A stretch of 64,000 nt of DNA, from positions 1,488,001 to 1,552,000 of the forward strand of contig NC_010161.1 in the NCBI RefSeq assembly GCF_000196435.1, read 5' to 3'. A model generated the notes under the pieces. It was not told the origin of the DNA and did no database searches. It was given only the letters and a program-made list of their open reading frames with translations. The translations under genes and the position numbers were made by a program. Below, piece after piece: positions 25,515 to 32,888 of this stretch; positions within the stretch are counted from its first letter, which is position 1; every line of letters begins with the position of its first letter. The stretch comes from Bartonella tribocorum CIP 105476. GTDB taxonomy: Bacteria > Pseudomonadota > Alphaproteobacteria > Rhizobiales > Rhizobiaceae.

Positions 25515-25766
25515 TTATGTTTCTTGAAACCGGCGAAACGGCACAACTTCACCTCGATGAGGCACACATCCCGCTTTCAATTGCCAACGACACCGCAAAA
25601 GCTCATGACCTAAAATGTGGTTATAGCCCGCAAGGCGACGCAAATACTCAGTCAATTCTCGAACATCTTGTGCATGCAAAAAAATACCATTCATCTCATA
25701 CTTCAAAAAGCCAGAGCGCAAAGCAATCAAGCAATCTCTTACCATATAAGGGTTACGTTCCATCAT
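25515..25766 (-). CDS. Hypothetical early phage protein
   Basis: 83 residues ('MMERNPYMVRDCLIALRSGFLKYEMNG'). Not recognised. It starts at 25766 after GGAGG, overlapping the previous stop in an ATGATG arrangement, and ends 14 nt before DUF3164. It is Arg-rich and helical, and tight coupling makes it a real gene. Confidence 0.7.
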   Translation of the reverse strand: MMERNPYMVRDCLIALRSGFLKYEMNGIFLHAQDVRELTEYLRRLAGYNHILGHELLRCRWQLKAGCVPHRGEVVPFRRFQET

Positions 25767-26032
25767 TTGCTTCCTCCAAAATCCATATAAATCACACGAT
25801 TGCTCTTATCTTCATCTCGATCAGAGCTGTCACACTCAGCCAAAACTTCTGCAACTTGGCCTTCCAAAACCGCATCCGCTTCCCCCAAACGGTGAACACT
25901 CAACTCCAATTCAAGCAATAACGCCAAATCAACACACAATTTAAGCTTTTCTCCAATATCAAAACCGCATTGATAATCGTCATAAAGACCAACAAGCGTA
26001 TCGGATAATTCTTTGTCGCATAAAGAGATCAT
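25763..26032 (-). CDS. Hypothetical early phage protein
   Basis: 89 residues from the ATG at 26032 ('MISLCDKELSDTLVGLYDDYQCGFDIGEK'), chosen because it overlaps the MuB stop by 4 nt. It is acidic and helical ('LALLLELELSVHRLGEADAVL') and has no recognised domain. Upstream and downstream overlaps show it belongs to the MuB transcript. Confidence 0.7.
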   Translation of the reverse strand: MISLCDKELSDTLVGLYDDYQCGFDIGEKLKLCVDLALLLELELSVHRLGEADAVLEGQVAEVLAECDSSDRDEDKSNRVIYMDFGGSK

Positions 26033-27060
26033 GCCAATTCCTCCACATCGCGGTTTTTCCATGCCGCTTTGACATGTTTCAAAGTCACCTCACACCCATC
26101 TCCAAGCGCTGCCATGCGTGCTAACATCATCGTCTTATCAATCTGCCGTAAAGCCCCAGCTTTCAAACCAATCCCTGTCAAAAACTTTATTGCACCAGCA
26201 TCTTCAATTCCCCAATCGTGAATGCGCGCCGCAATATCTTCGCTATAAGGCTTGCGACGCTTTAGATGCATTGCCAAGCGGCTTTTAATTTGTGCATAAG
26301 AAGGACCATTTTGACGATGAACAAGGCGCCCTGAAATCTCATCATTCCCCACCAAAGCGAGCCCTGTGCCATTGATATCAACAAAATGACGCAACTGATT
26401 AATCGCCTCATCTGTTAAATTTTGCGCTTCATCCACAATCAGCAGTGTCCCCCCACCAACACGCTCTAATCTCTTGCCAATCGCACGCGTTAAGCGGGTG
26501 GGGTTATATTCCACCACTTCCAATTCCGCTGCCATATCATTCAAAATACCATGAACACTGCGCGTATGCGGGCTTGCTGTCACAAGGTAAACATGCGGGC
26601 GGGTTGCGCGGTAATGCCGGCAGGTTTCTGTCTTACCATTGCCCGCATCAAGCGTAATCATCACCATATCACCCGTACTTTGCGCCAGTGTTAGCGTGTC
26701 AATGATTTCACAAGCTATACGGTTCTTTTGAAACGCAGGCTTTTCGGGGATCTTCTCCAAAAATCCCGCTGTTTCTTTTAAAGCCTCAACCCATTGGTGA
26801 ACCTTCGCATTCTGTTTACCCAATTGCCCCGCATAACTGCCCGCATACCACTGCGAAAACGTCCCATCCGGCATGCCGATGCGCCGCGCCACTTCTGCTT
26901 TCGTCCAATCATTCATTTGTGCCAGAGCTCTTACCGAATCCACAAGCGTGTTCCATAAAGCAATATCATCACTATTGCGGTTTTGCGCTGCCCCATCGGG
27001 CTGCTTTTTTGGGCGCGCCCAAGGATTTTTTTCAACCGTTGCATTTATCGCGTACTTCAT
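26029..27060 (-). CDS. Mu B-like AAA+ transposition target activator
   Basis: 343 residues. It has an N-terminal HTH ('WTKAEVARRIGMPDGTFSQWYAG'), an AAA+ ATPase with Walker A 'DAGNGKTET', Walker B 'LLIVDEAQNL', sensor-type 'LALVGNDE' and a C-terminal domain ending 'MAALGDGCEVTLKHVKAAW'. In Mu, MuB-ATP coats target DNA, recruits the transpososome and gives target immunity. A strong AAGGGGA ribosome site precedes 27060. It is separated from muA by an unusual 357-nt gap with hairpins. Confidence 0.93.
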   Translation of the reverse strand: MKYAINATVEKNPWARPKKQPDGAAQNRNSDDIALWNTLVDSVRALAQMNDWTKAEVARRIGMPDGTFSQWYAGSYAGQLGKQNAKVHQWVEALKETAGFLEKIPEKPAFQKNRIACEIIDTLTLAQSTGDMVMITLDAGNGKTETCRHYRATRPHVYLVTASPHTRSVHGILNDMAAELEVVEYNPTRLTRAIGKRLERVGGGTLLIVDEAQNLTDEAINQLRHFVDINGTGLALVGNDEISGRLVHRQNGPSYAQIKSRLAMHLKRRKPYSEDIAARIHDWGIEDAGAIKFLTGIGLKAGALRQIDKTMMLARMAALGDGCEVTLKHVKAAWKNRDVEELA

Positions 27061-27132
27061 GTATATTCCCCTTTCGTATTGATTTAGATATCGAATGGGT
27101 AGGGCTCCAACCTACCCATTCATTTTGCTCCT

Positions 27133-27165
27133 CAAGCCGTACGCGATACAAAATCGGCTTCCTTG
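27133..27165. repeat. 33-bp direct repeat, copy 1
   Basis: One mismatch to copy 2 at 27318-27350. Each copy has AAGCCG...CGGCTT arms around a 15-nt centre. Confidence 0.8.
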
Positions 27166-27317
27166 AAAATCCCCCTCTCCTTTTGGGAAAGTTGAATCAC
27201 TCCATGTTCCTCACCTGGTCAGGCAAAGGCATCTGAAGATTTGCCTAAAAATTTGATCGTATTGATTGAAAGATTGAAAGGATTAAGACTCCTCCCCCCT
27301 TTCTTTAATAAACGCTT

Positions 27318-27350
27318 CAAGCCGTACGCCATACAAAATCGGCTTCCTTG
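27318..27350. repeat. 33-bp direct repeat, copy 2
   Basis: Same 33-bp unit, 185 bp from copy 1, shortly downstream of the transposase stop in transcription order. Confidence 0.8.
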
Positions 27351-27417
27351 TCCCCCCTTTCCTTCCTTCTCCCCTTTTCTTGTGAGAATTCTTGGCAAAT
27401 CCCCCCCCTTTCCTTTC

Positions 27418-29388
27418 CTATCGTTTAGGAAACTTTATCACTTCACGCCCCTCATCAGAGGCGGAAAACCGTCTTAAAGCTTTGTGCAAATGTTGACTAA
27501 ATTCTTGGGGTTCCAAAGCCTCATCATCCTGCACTTTCACGGCTAAATTCCCCGCATGGTTTGGCATCAAGCGGCTAACCTTTGGCTTAACAACAAGCTT
27601 GGATTTTGAACCATCATCCTTTTTCTCAAGGCGCCCATAAACATCAGCCAAGTGATCAGGTGCAAGCTTTGCTGCCAATTGTTTTTCTGCTTTAACAGCT
27701 CTCACATATTCTTTACGCAAACGCCCATTCAAACGCGCTGCCTGCTGGTCATAAAAGCCCACATCTGCAAGACATTCTGCCATGCAAAGCAACCGATTGT
27801 TCAAATCATAAACCCGCAAATCTTGGTGCAAATAATCCGGATCAAAGCGTACAATAACCTTCTTCCCCGCATACTCATTCAATGCCCGCGCCCAATAACG
27901 ATTGCCATAAAAATGAATCTCCCCCGTCCCCTTTTGTGTACGCAATGCCTCTGAGGTCAAAAGCCATAAAGCACGCTGTGCTGCCGTTGCCTGCCGAATA
28001 ATCGTCCCCTCTGCTGTCAAACTTTCTGCAAAAGTCTCATCAAAACTGCGCCCCGCACATGTCAGCGCCTTGCGCCCTGCTTGTGCATTATGCGCCACAA
28101 TCTGCGCACCAACATGGGCTTTAAACGCTTCAAATTCTATCGCACGTTTGCCATAATCTTCAGGCTTGGCATCCGGCTTATTGCCCGTATAAGCCCCCGC
28201 ACAAAAAGGATGCTTCGAAATCGCCTCTGCCAAATCACGCCATGCCCGCTCAATCGGTTTCGACTGCCCGCTATAAGGAGTCGTCCATTGCAATTGAATG
28301 CCCAAACTGGTCAAAAGACCCTGCGGTTCATCCGCCTTAATCTTAAAACGAAAGCGGTTTTGCACACCCCCAGAAATCCACTTGCTGGTAAAAGCACGCC
28401 CATTATCTAAGGTCATACGCTCCGGTATCCCATAAGCCTCCACCATATCACCAATCACCAAACGCACGATTTCCCAAGTCTCCGCATCCGATAGGCGCCA
28501 TGATAAAATCTTGCCTGAATAAAGATCTTGTATCGCTATCAGATAAAGCCGCACTGGCTTTAAGCTCCACGGAACACGCACAAAAACATCCAACTTATGC
28601 CCGTCCATATTCACCGCTTGCAAAGCATGCAAACTCGAGCGATCACGCCGTTGTGCCGGATAAAGCTTCTTGGCCTTCTCCTCACCCTCACGCGCCAACA
28701 CCACAACCGCTTTGGAAACTTGCGCTTTAAAACGCCGCCGTAACGCCCGCTCTGAAGGAATAGGCTCCCACCCTTTCTCACGCGCCACCAAAACCATACG
28801 TCGATAACATGCCGAAAAAGCAGGGCGGGACGAACGCAAATAATCCGAACACAAAACCTCCCATGCCTCCTCATGACACTCAGCCCATTGCGAAAAACGC
28901 TCCTCACCATAACAAGGCGCCAGCGCCGCTAACCAATCAGTGCGCTCATACCCTTCCACCATCTGCCGCCAATTAAAAAGCGACATCCGGCTCACCCCAA
29001 ACTGAACCGCGCACAAACTTGCCGCATCATGCACCCCCATACCGGCTTGAAGTAAATCCTCCATAGAACAAAGCGCCTTCAAACGCTCTTCACAGCGCCT
29101 TTTATGCACCTTTGAAAGCCCTTCATAACGCGCCCAAACACTTGTCTTTTGATCGCTTTCTTTTACACACCCCCCACCAGAGCGCACTAACAATGCCGCC
29201 CGCGCCACTTCCGGTAATAAGGAAATGTGAACCTCTACAACAGGACGAGAAACCCCTTTAACTTTACGTGTCAATTCACTTTGATGTCGCCATGTGGTTG
29301 CTAAAATCTTACGCAATCCGCCCTTACTCTTTGGCAATCCTGGCAAAGCCGCCTTGGCTAATTCGGCAATACTAAACCATTCCTTCAT
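27418..29388 (-). CDS. Mu A-like DDE transposase
   Basis: 656 residues, the normal MuA size. The N-terminus ('MKEWFSIAELAKAALPGLPKSKGGLRK') is the Mu-type winged HTH; residues ~255-390 form the RNase-H-like core with catalytic triad candidates Asp262 ('VNMDGHKLDVF'), Asp328 ('MTLDNGRAF') and Glu380 ('SKPIERAWRDL'); the C-terminal Mu-transposase barrel follows ('GNRYWARALNEYAGKKVIVRFDPDYL'). It catalyses strand transfer during integration and replicative transposition. The start overlaps the preceding gene by 4 nt. Confidence 0.95.
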   Translation of the reverse strand: MKEWFSIAELAKAALPGLPKSKGGLRKILATTWRHQSELTRKVKGVSRPVVEVHISLLPEVARAALLVRSGGGCVKESDQKTSVWARYEGLSKVHKRRCEERLKALCSMEDLLQAGMGVHDAASLCAVQFGVSRMSLFNWRQMVEGYERTDWLAALAPCYGEERFSQWAECHEEAWEVLCSDYLRSSRPAFSACYRRMVLVAREKGWEPIPSERALRRRFKAQVSKAVVVLAREGEEKAKKLYPAQRRDRSSLHALQAVNMDGHKLDVFVRVPWSLKPVRLYLIAIQDLYSGKILSWRLSDAETWEIVRLVIGDMVEAYGIPERMTLDNGRAFTSKWISGGVQNRFRFKIKADEPQGLLTSLGIQLQWTTPYSGQSKPIERAWRDLAEAISKHPFCAGAYTGNKPDAKPEDYGKRAIEFEAFKAHVGAQIVAHNAQAGRKALTCAGRSFDETFAESLTAEGTIIRQATAAQRALWLLTSEALRTQKGTGEIHFYGNRYWARALNEYAGKKVIVRFDPDYLHQDLRVYDLNNRLLCMAECLADVGFYDQQAARLNGRLRKEYVRAVKAEKQLAAKLAPDHLADVYGRLEKKDDGSKSKLVVKPKVSRLMPNHAGNLAVKVQDDEALEPQEFSQHLHKALRRFSASDEGREVIKFPKR

Positions 29389-29843
29389 GGCTGCCCCCTT
29401 TTAATGCGCACTGGTGTTGCACGCATGGCTTTCAAGCGCGCTGCAATCTCACGCTGTTCCTGCTGCAATCTTGCAATCTCTGCCAAACGCGCTTCATCCC
29501 CTTGCAACAACAGCAAACCATCTTCACTCACCACCTCATCCCAAAGCCAAAAGGCGCCCGTCGCCCGCACAAAAGCTTTAAAGCGCGGCAAGGAAATATC
29601 CACCTGCTTACTTTCCGCTACATAAGCATCCAAGCTTGCCTTACTCAAACACCCAATGCCTAAATAATGCGCCATACGCTCTGCAACCTCACTGCGCTCA
29701 TAGCGGCATTCTCTCAAAGCCCGCGCCATCGCCCGCTTAATGCGCGAGCGAAACCGCTCTAAATCAATTTGCGCCACCGGTTCACGACAAGGGAAAACCG
29801 GACGTTGAAAAAAATCAAGTTGATGAGAACCACGCGTCTTCAT
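29385..29843 (-). CDS. Hypothetical early phage protein upstream of transposase
   Basis: 152 residues, 'RFRSRIKRAMARALRECRYERSEVAERMAHYLG' followed by 'LSKASLDAYVAESKQVDISLPRFKAFVRATGAFWLWDEV' and a C-terminal coiled coil. The middle resembles an HTH plus a helical domain seen in early genes of Mu-like phages of Alphaproteobacteria. Function unknown. It overlaps both neighbours by 4 nt. Confidence 0.75.
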   Translation of the reverse strand: MKTRGSHQLDFFQRPVFPCREPVAQIDLERFRSRIKRAMARALRECRYERSEVAERMAHYLGIGCLSKASLDAYVAESKQVDISLPRFKAFVRATGAFWLWDEVVSEDGLLLLQGDEARLAEIARLQQEQREIAARLKAMRATPVRIKRGQP

Positions 29844-30856
29844 GCCTGCTCCTCCCCCGATTGCTTGTTCAAATAATCATAAAACCGCGCCCGTGTCTGC
29901 GCATCTGCTCTCTGCCACACCCCCAACAATTGAGCAAAAATCCGTTCTTGTTCATTGATTTGCGGCGGCGTATTAACCCCATTGACCAAATCAACAGCCC
30001 GCCGCAAATCCCCCTCAACCTGTTGCAAAGCAATCGCCACCCGCCGTTGCGAAACCGGCTCCATCTTGGCAAGCTTTAACAATTGCGCTTGATTATCTGC
30101 CAATGCAGTCCCACGCAAAACCGCCCGCAACTCCGGCTGTAGATGCTGAGCAATGCTGTTAAGACGTCTTACTGATTTTGAAGACAAACCAATACGGTCC
30201 GCCACATGTTCGGCAAAAGATAAAACTGTCCCTTTGCCATTTAAATCACCTTCATTTGGCAAAGGGTAAACTTTACCCTTTGCCACTTTGTCTCCTTCAC
30301 ATCCAGTTTCATGATGCTCTGAAAAGCCTTCTTTTGGCAAAGGGACAACTTGTCCCTTTGCCACTTTGTCTCCTTCACACCCAGTTTCATGATGCTCTGA
30401 AGAACCATCTTTTGGCAAAGGGTCAACTTGACCCTTTGCCACTTTGTCCTTTGTATATTGATTACCGTGGTCACCACCACGTTGAATCCCCCCGTACTTC
30501 TTTTCCCACAATTCGCGGTACGTCTGCACAAACAAAGCGCGGTCAATCACTGACAATTCATTGCGAAACAAGTTTTCTGCCACTTCTAAAAGCGCAGCAT
30601 TGTTCTTATCCGCCTGCACCACAACCGCATCAATTTCGCTATAGCCTAAAAGCTCCGCAGCCCGTAACCGGTGCGCGCCAGCAATCAGCGTGTAATTGCC
30701 TTCCTTAGCATTGGGGGTATGGCGCACAGTAATCGGATTCATCAATCCCTCCCGCGCCATGGATTGTGCAAGCGCCTTGGCATGCTCATCATCCACAGGG
30801 CGTATACGTTCGGGAACAACAATCAAATCTAAAGCAATCTCTTGAAACTGTGCCAT
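29840..30856 (-). CDS. ParB/Noc-like nuclease-domain protein with triplicated hairpin-encoded insert
   Basis: 338 residues from the ATG at 30856, which overlaps the previous stop. N-terminal ParB fold: 'DLIVVPERIRPVDDEHAKALAQSMAREGLMNPITVR', 'YTLIAGAHRLRAAELLG', 'AVVVQADKNNAALLEVAENLFRNELSVIDRALF'. A central HTH follows ('SFAEHVADRIGLSSKSVRRL'). Between them is an insert with three near copies of a 26-residue unit ('DKVAKGQVDPLPKDG', 'DKVAKGQVVPLPKEG', 'DKVAKGKVYPLPNEG'). A DNA-binding role in early regulation or segregation is likely, but no partner ParA gene is present. Confidence 0.86.
   Translation of the reverse strand: MAQFQEIALDLIVVPERIRPVDDEHAKALAQSMAREGLMNPITVRHTPNAKEGNYTLIAGAHRLRAAELLGYSEIDAVVVQADKNNAALLEVAENLFRNELSVIDRALFVQTYRELWEKKYGGIQRGGDHGNQYTKDKVAKGQVDPLPKDGSSEHHETGCEGDKVAKGQVVPLPKEGFSEHHETGCEGDKVAKGKVYPLPNEGDLNGKGTVLSFAEHVADRIGLSSKSVRRLNSIAQHLQPELRAVLRGTALADNQAQLLKLAKMEPVSQRRVAIALQQVEGDLRRAVDLVNGVNTPPQINEQERIFAQLLGVWQRADAQTRARFYDYLNKQSGEEQA
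30257..30441. repeat. 78-bp tandem repeat with three covarying 29-bp palindromes
   Basis: Three palindromes begin exactly 78 bp apart (30257-30285, 30335-30363, 30413-30441). Each has 14-bp perfectly complementary arms TGGCAAAGGG.../...CCCTTTGCCA. The inner arm bases vary between copies (TAAA, ACAA, TCAA) and the opposite arms change to match. The segment is translated within the ParB-like gene. Confidence 0.9.
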
Positions 30857-31254
30857 CACGCCGCCGCCTTTTCCATTTCTCGTAAGAACAAATCCATCGC
30901 ACGCCCAGCCCATCTTCGATAGGCTTTCGCAAAAACTGGTTCTTCCAAACGCCGATTAATCACTTGAAGTGACAGAGAAATAGAAGTCCGTTGCCGTTCT
31001 TGTATAGCGACAATACGCCGCCGCGGTACCTCAAACTGATAATGCAAAATATGAATAGCAATCTGTCGTGCTAATGCCGCATCAAATAAGCCATGCGGGG
31101 GGGCAATAATATATCGGATTGGCAAATGCCGAAATCCACCACTTACTGCCTTAAAAGAACAGGAAAGCATAATTTGTAATCGTTCAACTTCCGAATAAGG
31201 ATTAACGATATCGCGTCTGACATCTGGGGTCCATAAATTATAAGCAGCAACCAT
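30856..31254 (-). CDS. DnaA C-terminal-like DNA-binding protein
   Basis: About 132 residues. The C-terminal half 'QIAIHILHYQFEVPRRRIVAIQERQRTSISLSLQVINRRLEEPVFAKAYRRW' resembles DnaA domain IV-like helix-turn-helix proteins found in rhizobial phages and plasmids. The N-terminus is not recognised. The start may be GTG at 31260 or ATG at 31254. It overlaps a short upstream frame and is coupled to the ParB-like gene by a 4-nt overlap. Confidence 0.7.
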   Translation of the reverse strand: MVAAYNLWTPDVRRDIVNPYSEVERLQIMLSCSFKAVSGGFRHLPIRYIIAPPHGLFDAALARQIAIHILHYQFEVPRRRIVAIQERQRTSISLSLQVINRRLEEPVFAKAYRRWAGRAMDLFLREMEKAAA

Positions 31255-31375
31255 AACCACCCCCGATAAAGAAAACTTGACCAGCTAATCCTAAAAAACA
31301 ACCCATCCAATCGGCTGCTCCATGATGCAACGCTATGCAATTTATCTTGCCTATTTCGTATTGATCTTTAGACAT
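31238..31375 (-). CDS. Possible 45-residue small early protein
   Basis: An ATG at 31375 preceded by AAAAGG at 7 nt opens 45 codons ('MSKDQYEIGKINCIALHHG', then a Gly/Phe/Cys-rich hydrophobic end). It overlaps the start of the next gene by a few codons, as its neighbours do. It could be a membrane peptide. Without it the 190-nt gap before the next gene would be the only long one in this early block. Confidence 0.42.
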   Translation of the reverse strand: MSKDQYEIGKINCIALHHGAADWMGCFLGLAGQVFFIGGGYGCCL

Positions 31376-31451
31376 TGATAAACCTTTTCATCTTATGGTA
31401 ATTAAATTCATGGCAAATGCGTATGACACACGCAAAGCCGTGTAACGAAGT

Positions 31452-31745
31452 TCAAGCAGCATTACCGCGCAATGCGGACTGTGTACGCGAATCCGTATTA
31501 GCGTGTTTTGCTGCTTTAAAAATACGACGGCGGCTTTTAGGGTAGCGGTCGCTAAAAACCTGCTCGACGGGCAAGCCAATAAAATCGGCAATAGCACGTT
31601 CTGCTTTCTCATTGGGCCGTGTCCAGATGTGTTGAACACTGGATGAGGAGAGTTGATACGCTTTCGCGAGCTCCGCCAAGGTCATATTCCGGCGGCGTAG
31701 CTCGGCTAAAATACTATGGCGATCCCATTTTTGTGTGGTTGTCAT
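31452..31745 (-). CDS. Ner-like transcriptional regulator
   Basis: 97 residues from the ATG at 31745 ('MTTTQKWDRHSILAELRRRNMTLAELAKAYQLSSSSVQHIWTRPNEKAERAIADFIGLPVEQVFSDRY'), a near-textbook Ner/Nlp/SfsB pattern. The longer frame start at 31937 is rejected since an AGGAG lies just before 31745. In Mu, Ner turns down early and repressor transcription. It is the first gene of the leftward early operon and diverges from the repressor. Confidence 0.93.
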   Translation of the reverse strand: MTTTQKWDRHSILAELRRRNMTLAELAKAYQLSSSSVQHIWTRPNEKAERAIADFIGLPVEQVFSDRYPKSRRRIFKAAKHANTDSRTQSALRGNAA

Positions 31746-31763
31746 AACTTTCGCTCCTGCTTC

Positions 31764-31788
31764 AAACGGATGCTCAAACCATCCGTTT
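31764..31788. promoter_or_regulatory. Hairpin in the ner leader
   Basis: Perfect 9-bp inverted repeat AAACGGATG/CATCCGTTT with a 7-nt loop; on the plus strand it ends in six T, so it may also stop rightward transcription. It lies between the ner promoter and its ribosome site, where a repressor or Ner operator would be expected. Confidence 0.55.
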
Positions 31789-31840
31789 TTTGTGGGGTTA
31801 AATGTACAATAAACGCCCTCAGTATCGGGCTGTAATATGA

Positions 31841-31869
31841 GATATAAGCCAAATATTTGTCTTTGTAAA
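31841..31869 (-). promoter_or_regulatory. Early promoter for ner operon
   Basis: Minus strand TTTACA, 17 nt, TATATC: a good sigma70-type pair placed upstream of ner and overlapping the repressor 5' region. Confidence 0.6.
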
Positions 31870-31897
31870 CAGTTTTTTGGCATTTGGAGTAATTTTT

Positions 31898-32428
31898 TTG
31901 GCACGCCCTGAAAAAGAACCAAAAACAGAACTGGCACAACGCCTACGTGAAATAAGACGAGTCCTCGGAAACGAAGAACGTGGAGTTTTTGCGCAACGCC
32001 TTAATTTACAACGCACTACTCTGGCCAATTATGAAACCGGAGCACACGAGCCAACATCCTCAGCAATTAACGCCTATCATAGAGTCTATAACATTAATCC
32101 TCATTGGCTTGTTACGGGCGAAGGCGAAATGTTTAGCGATATGGAAAAAGCGAAAGCAGCAGGTTTTAAACCACAAACGATCCCTGCTGGATTGATGAAA
32201 AAGCTCGGTCGCATAGCTTATACAACCTATCGCGATGAAAAAATAAAACTCCCCCCTGAAAATATAGCGGAATTAGCGGCAGAGCTTTGTATAAAGTTGC
32301 AAGAGCTTGTCCAAAACATCAATGATATGGAAGAAGTCGAAGCAACTTTTCCTCTTCTTAAGATTCATTTAAAGCGTCAAATAGAAGCTGAAAAAGAACA
32401 CTCCAAAGCTACACAAAATTCGGCTTAA
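31898..32428 (+). CDS. Mu c-like phage repressor (XRE-type HTH)
   Basis: 176 residues from a TTG at 31898 ('MARPEKEPKTELAQRLREIRRVLG'), chosen because GGAG lies 8 nt before it; an earlier TTG at 31877 lacks such a site. The HTH 'RGVFAQRLNLQRTTLANYETGAHEPTSSAINAYHRVYNINPHWLVTGEGEMF' is XRE-type. The C-terminus is helical and may mediate oligomerisation; no LexA-like protease motif is seen. It is the only plus-strand phage gene and should maintain lysogeny by blocking the ner promoter. Confidence 0.88.
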   Translation: MARPEKEPKTELAQRLREIRRVLGNEERGVFAQRLNLQRTTLANYETGAHEPTSSAINAYHRVYNINPHWLVTGEGEMFSDMEKAKAAGFKPQTIPAGLMKKLGRIAYTTYRDEKIKLPPENIAELAAELCIKLQELVQNINDMEEVEATFPLLKIHLKRQIEAEKEHSKATQNSA

Positions 32429-32528
32429 TGCTCCTCTAAAATGAAAAATACAGGCGCGTTTCTCTTTACATTAAAAAATTATAATAATGCATTGTTTTTT
32501 AATAATTATATCCCATAAAAATAGAAAC

Positions 32529-32553
32529 GCGCCATATGGCGCATATCTTTTTT
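32529..32553 (+). terminator. Terminator downstream of the repressor
   Basis: Perfect palindrome GCGCCATATGGCGC (32529-32542) followed by a T-rich run. A second inverted repeat, GGCGCGTTTCT (32453-32463) with AGAAACGCGCC (32523-32533), could form an alternative long hairpin. Confidence 0.7.
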
Positions 32554-32604
32554 GCTTTTTTGGTCATTTTTGGTTGATTTTGGAGTCGATTGAACTTTTG
32601 GATT

Positions 32605-32888
32605 GATTTTTTTCAAAGGGTCTTCAAAGGCGGTTTTCTGGGCTTTCACAGACTTTTAAAAAATCTTCAAAGGATTTTCAAAGACCTTTCAAAGGCTTTT
32701 CTCATTTTTACAATGAAAACGCGCTTTTTACCATTTTTCGCATTTTTTGATCATTTTAGGTGTCAAAATCTATTTTGACAAAACGCGCATTTAATGCTAA
32801 ATTTTATGCATAAAAACAACAAATTATCACCTATTCCTAACTAATCCCACCTCTTCCCACTTAATCCAAAACCTACTGTCAAACTACA
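32605..32888. repeat. Prophage left-end sequence with helically phased TTCAAAG motifs
   Basis: The section 32654-32888 is shared with 60975-61212 at roughly 75-80% by eye, ending in ...CAAACTACA. Read inward it starts 5'-TGTAGTTTGAC, compatible with the TG/CA termini of Mu-like transposons. TTCAAAG occurs at 32612, 32623, 32666, 32677 and 32688, mostly 11 bp apart. It probably contains MuA or repressor binding sites. Confidence 0.72.

Larger units (their letters stand above)
27061..27417. other. Gap between transposase and MuB genes with hairpin and direct repeats
   Basis: No gene is seen. The stretch contains a perfect 11-bp inverted repeat (GAATGGGTAGG/CCTACCCATTC, 27093-27121, 7-nt loop) just before the MuB ribosome site. 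It also has a 33-bp direct repeat with one mismatch (27133-27165 and 27318-27350) whose ends, AAGCCG and CGGCTT, can pair. Leader regulation of MuB level is possible. Confidence 0.7.
1..32888. mobile_element. Mu-like transposable prophage with P2-like tail module (left part, truncated by window)
   Basis: Gene content and order show a transposable phage: repressor, divergent ner, MuA, MuB, GemA, Mor, lysis genes, Mu-type head genes, then a tail block in P2 order (V, W, J, I, fibres, FI, FII, E/E', T). All genes except the repressor read leftward. The right boundary is set near 32888, where sequence shared with a second copy at 60975-61212 ends in 3'-CA and a truncated host MFS gene begins. The other end lies outside the window. 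No broken phage reading frame was seen, so the element may be intact. The mosaic architecture recalls BcepMu-type phages; this is an inference from gene order. Confidence 0.93.

Noticed and set aside
30257-30441. CRISPR-like regular spacing
   Set aside because: Units are contiguous 78-bp repeats inside a coding frame with no variable spacers and only about 2.5 copies.
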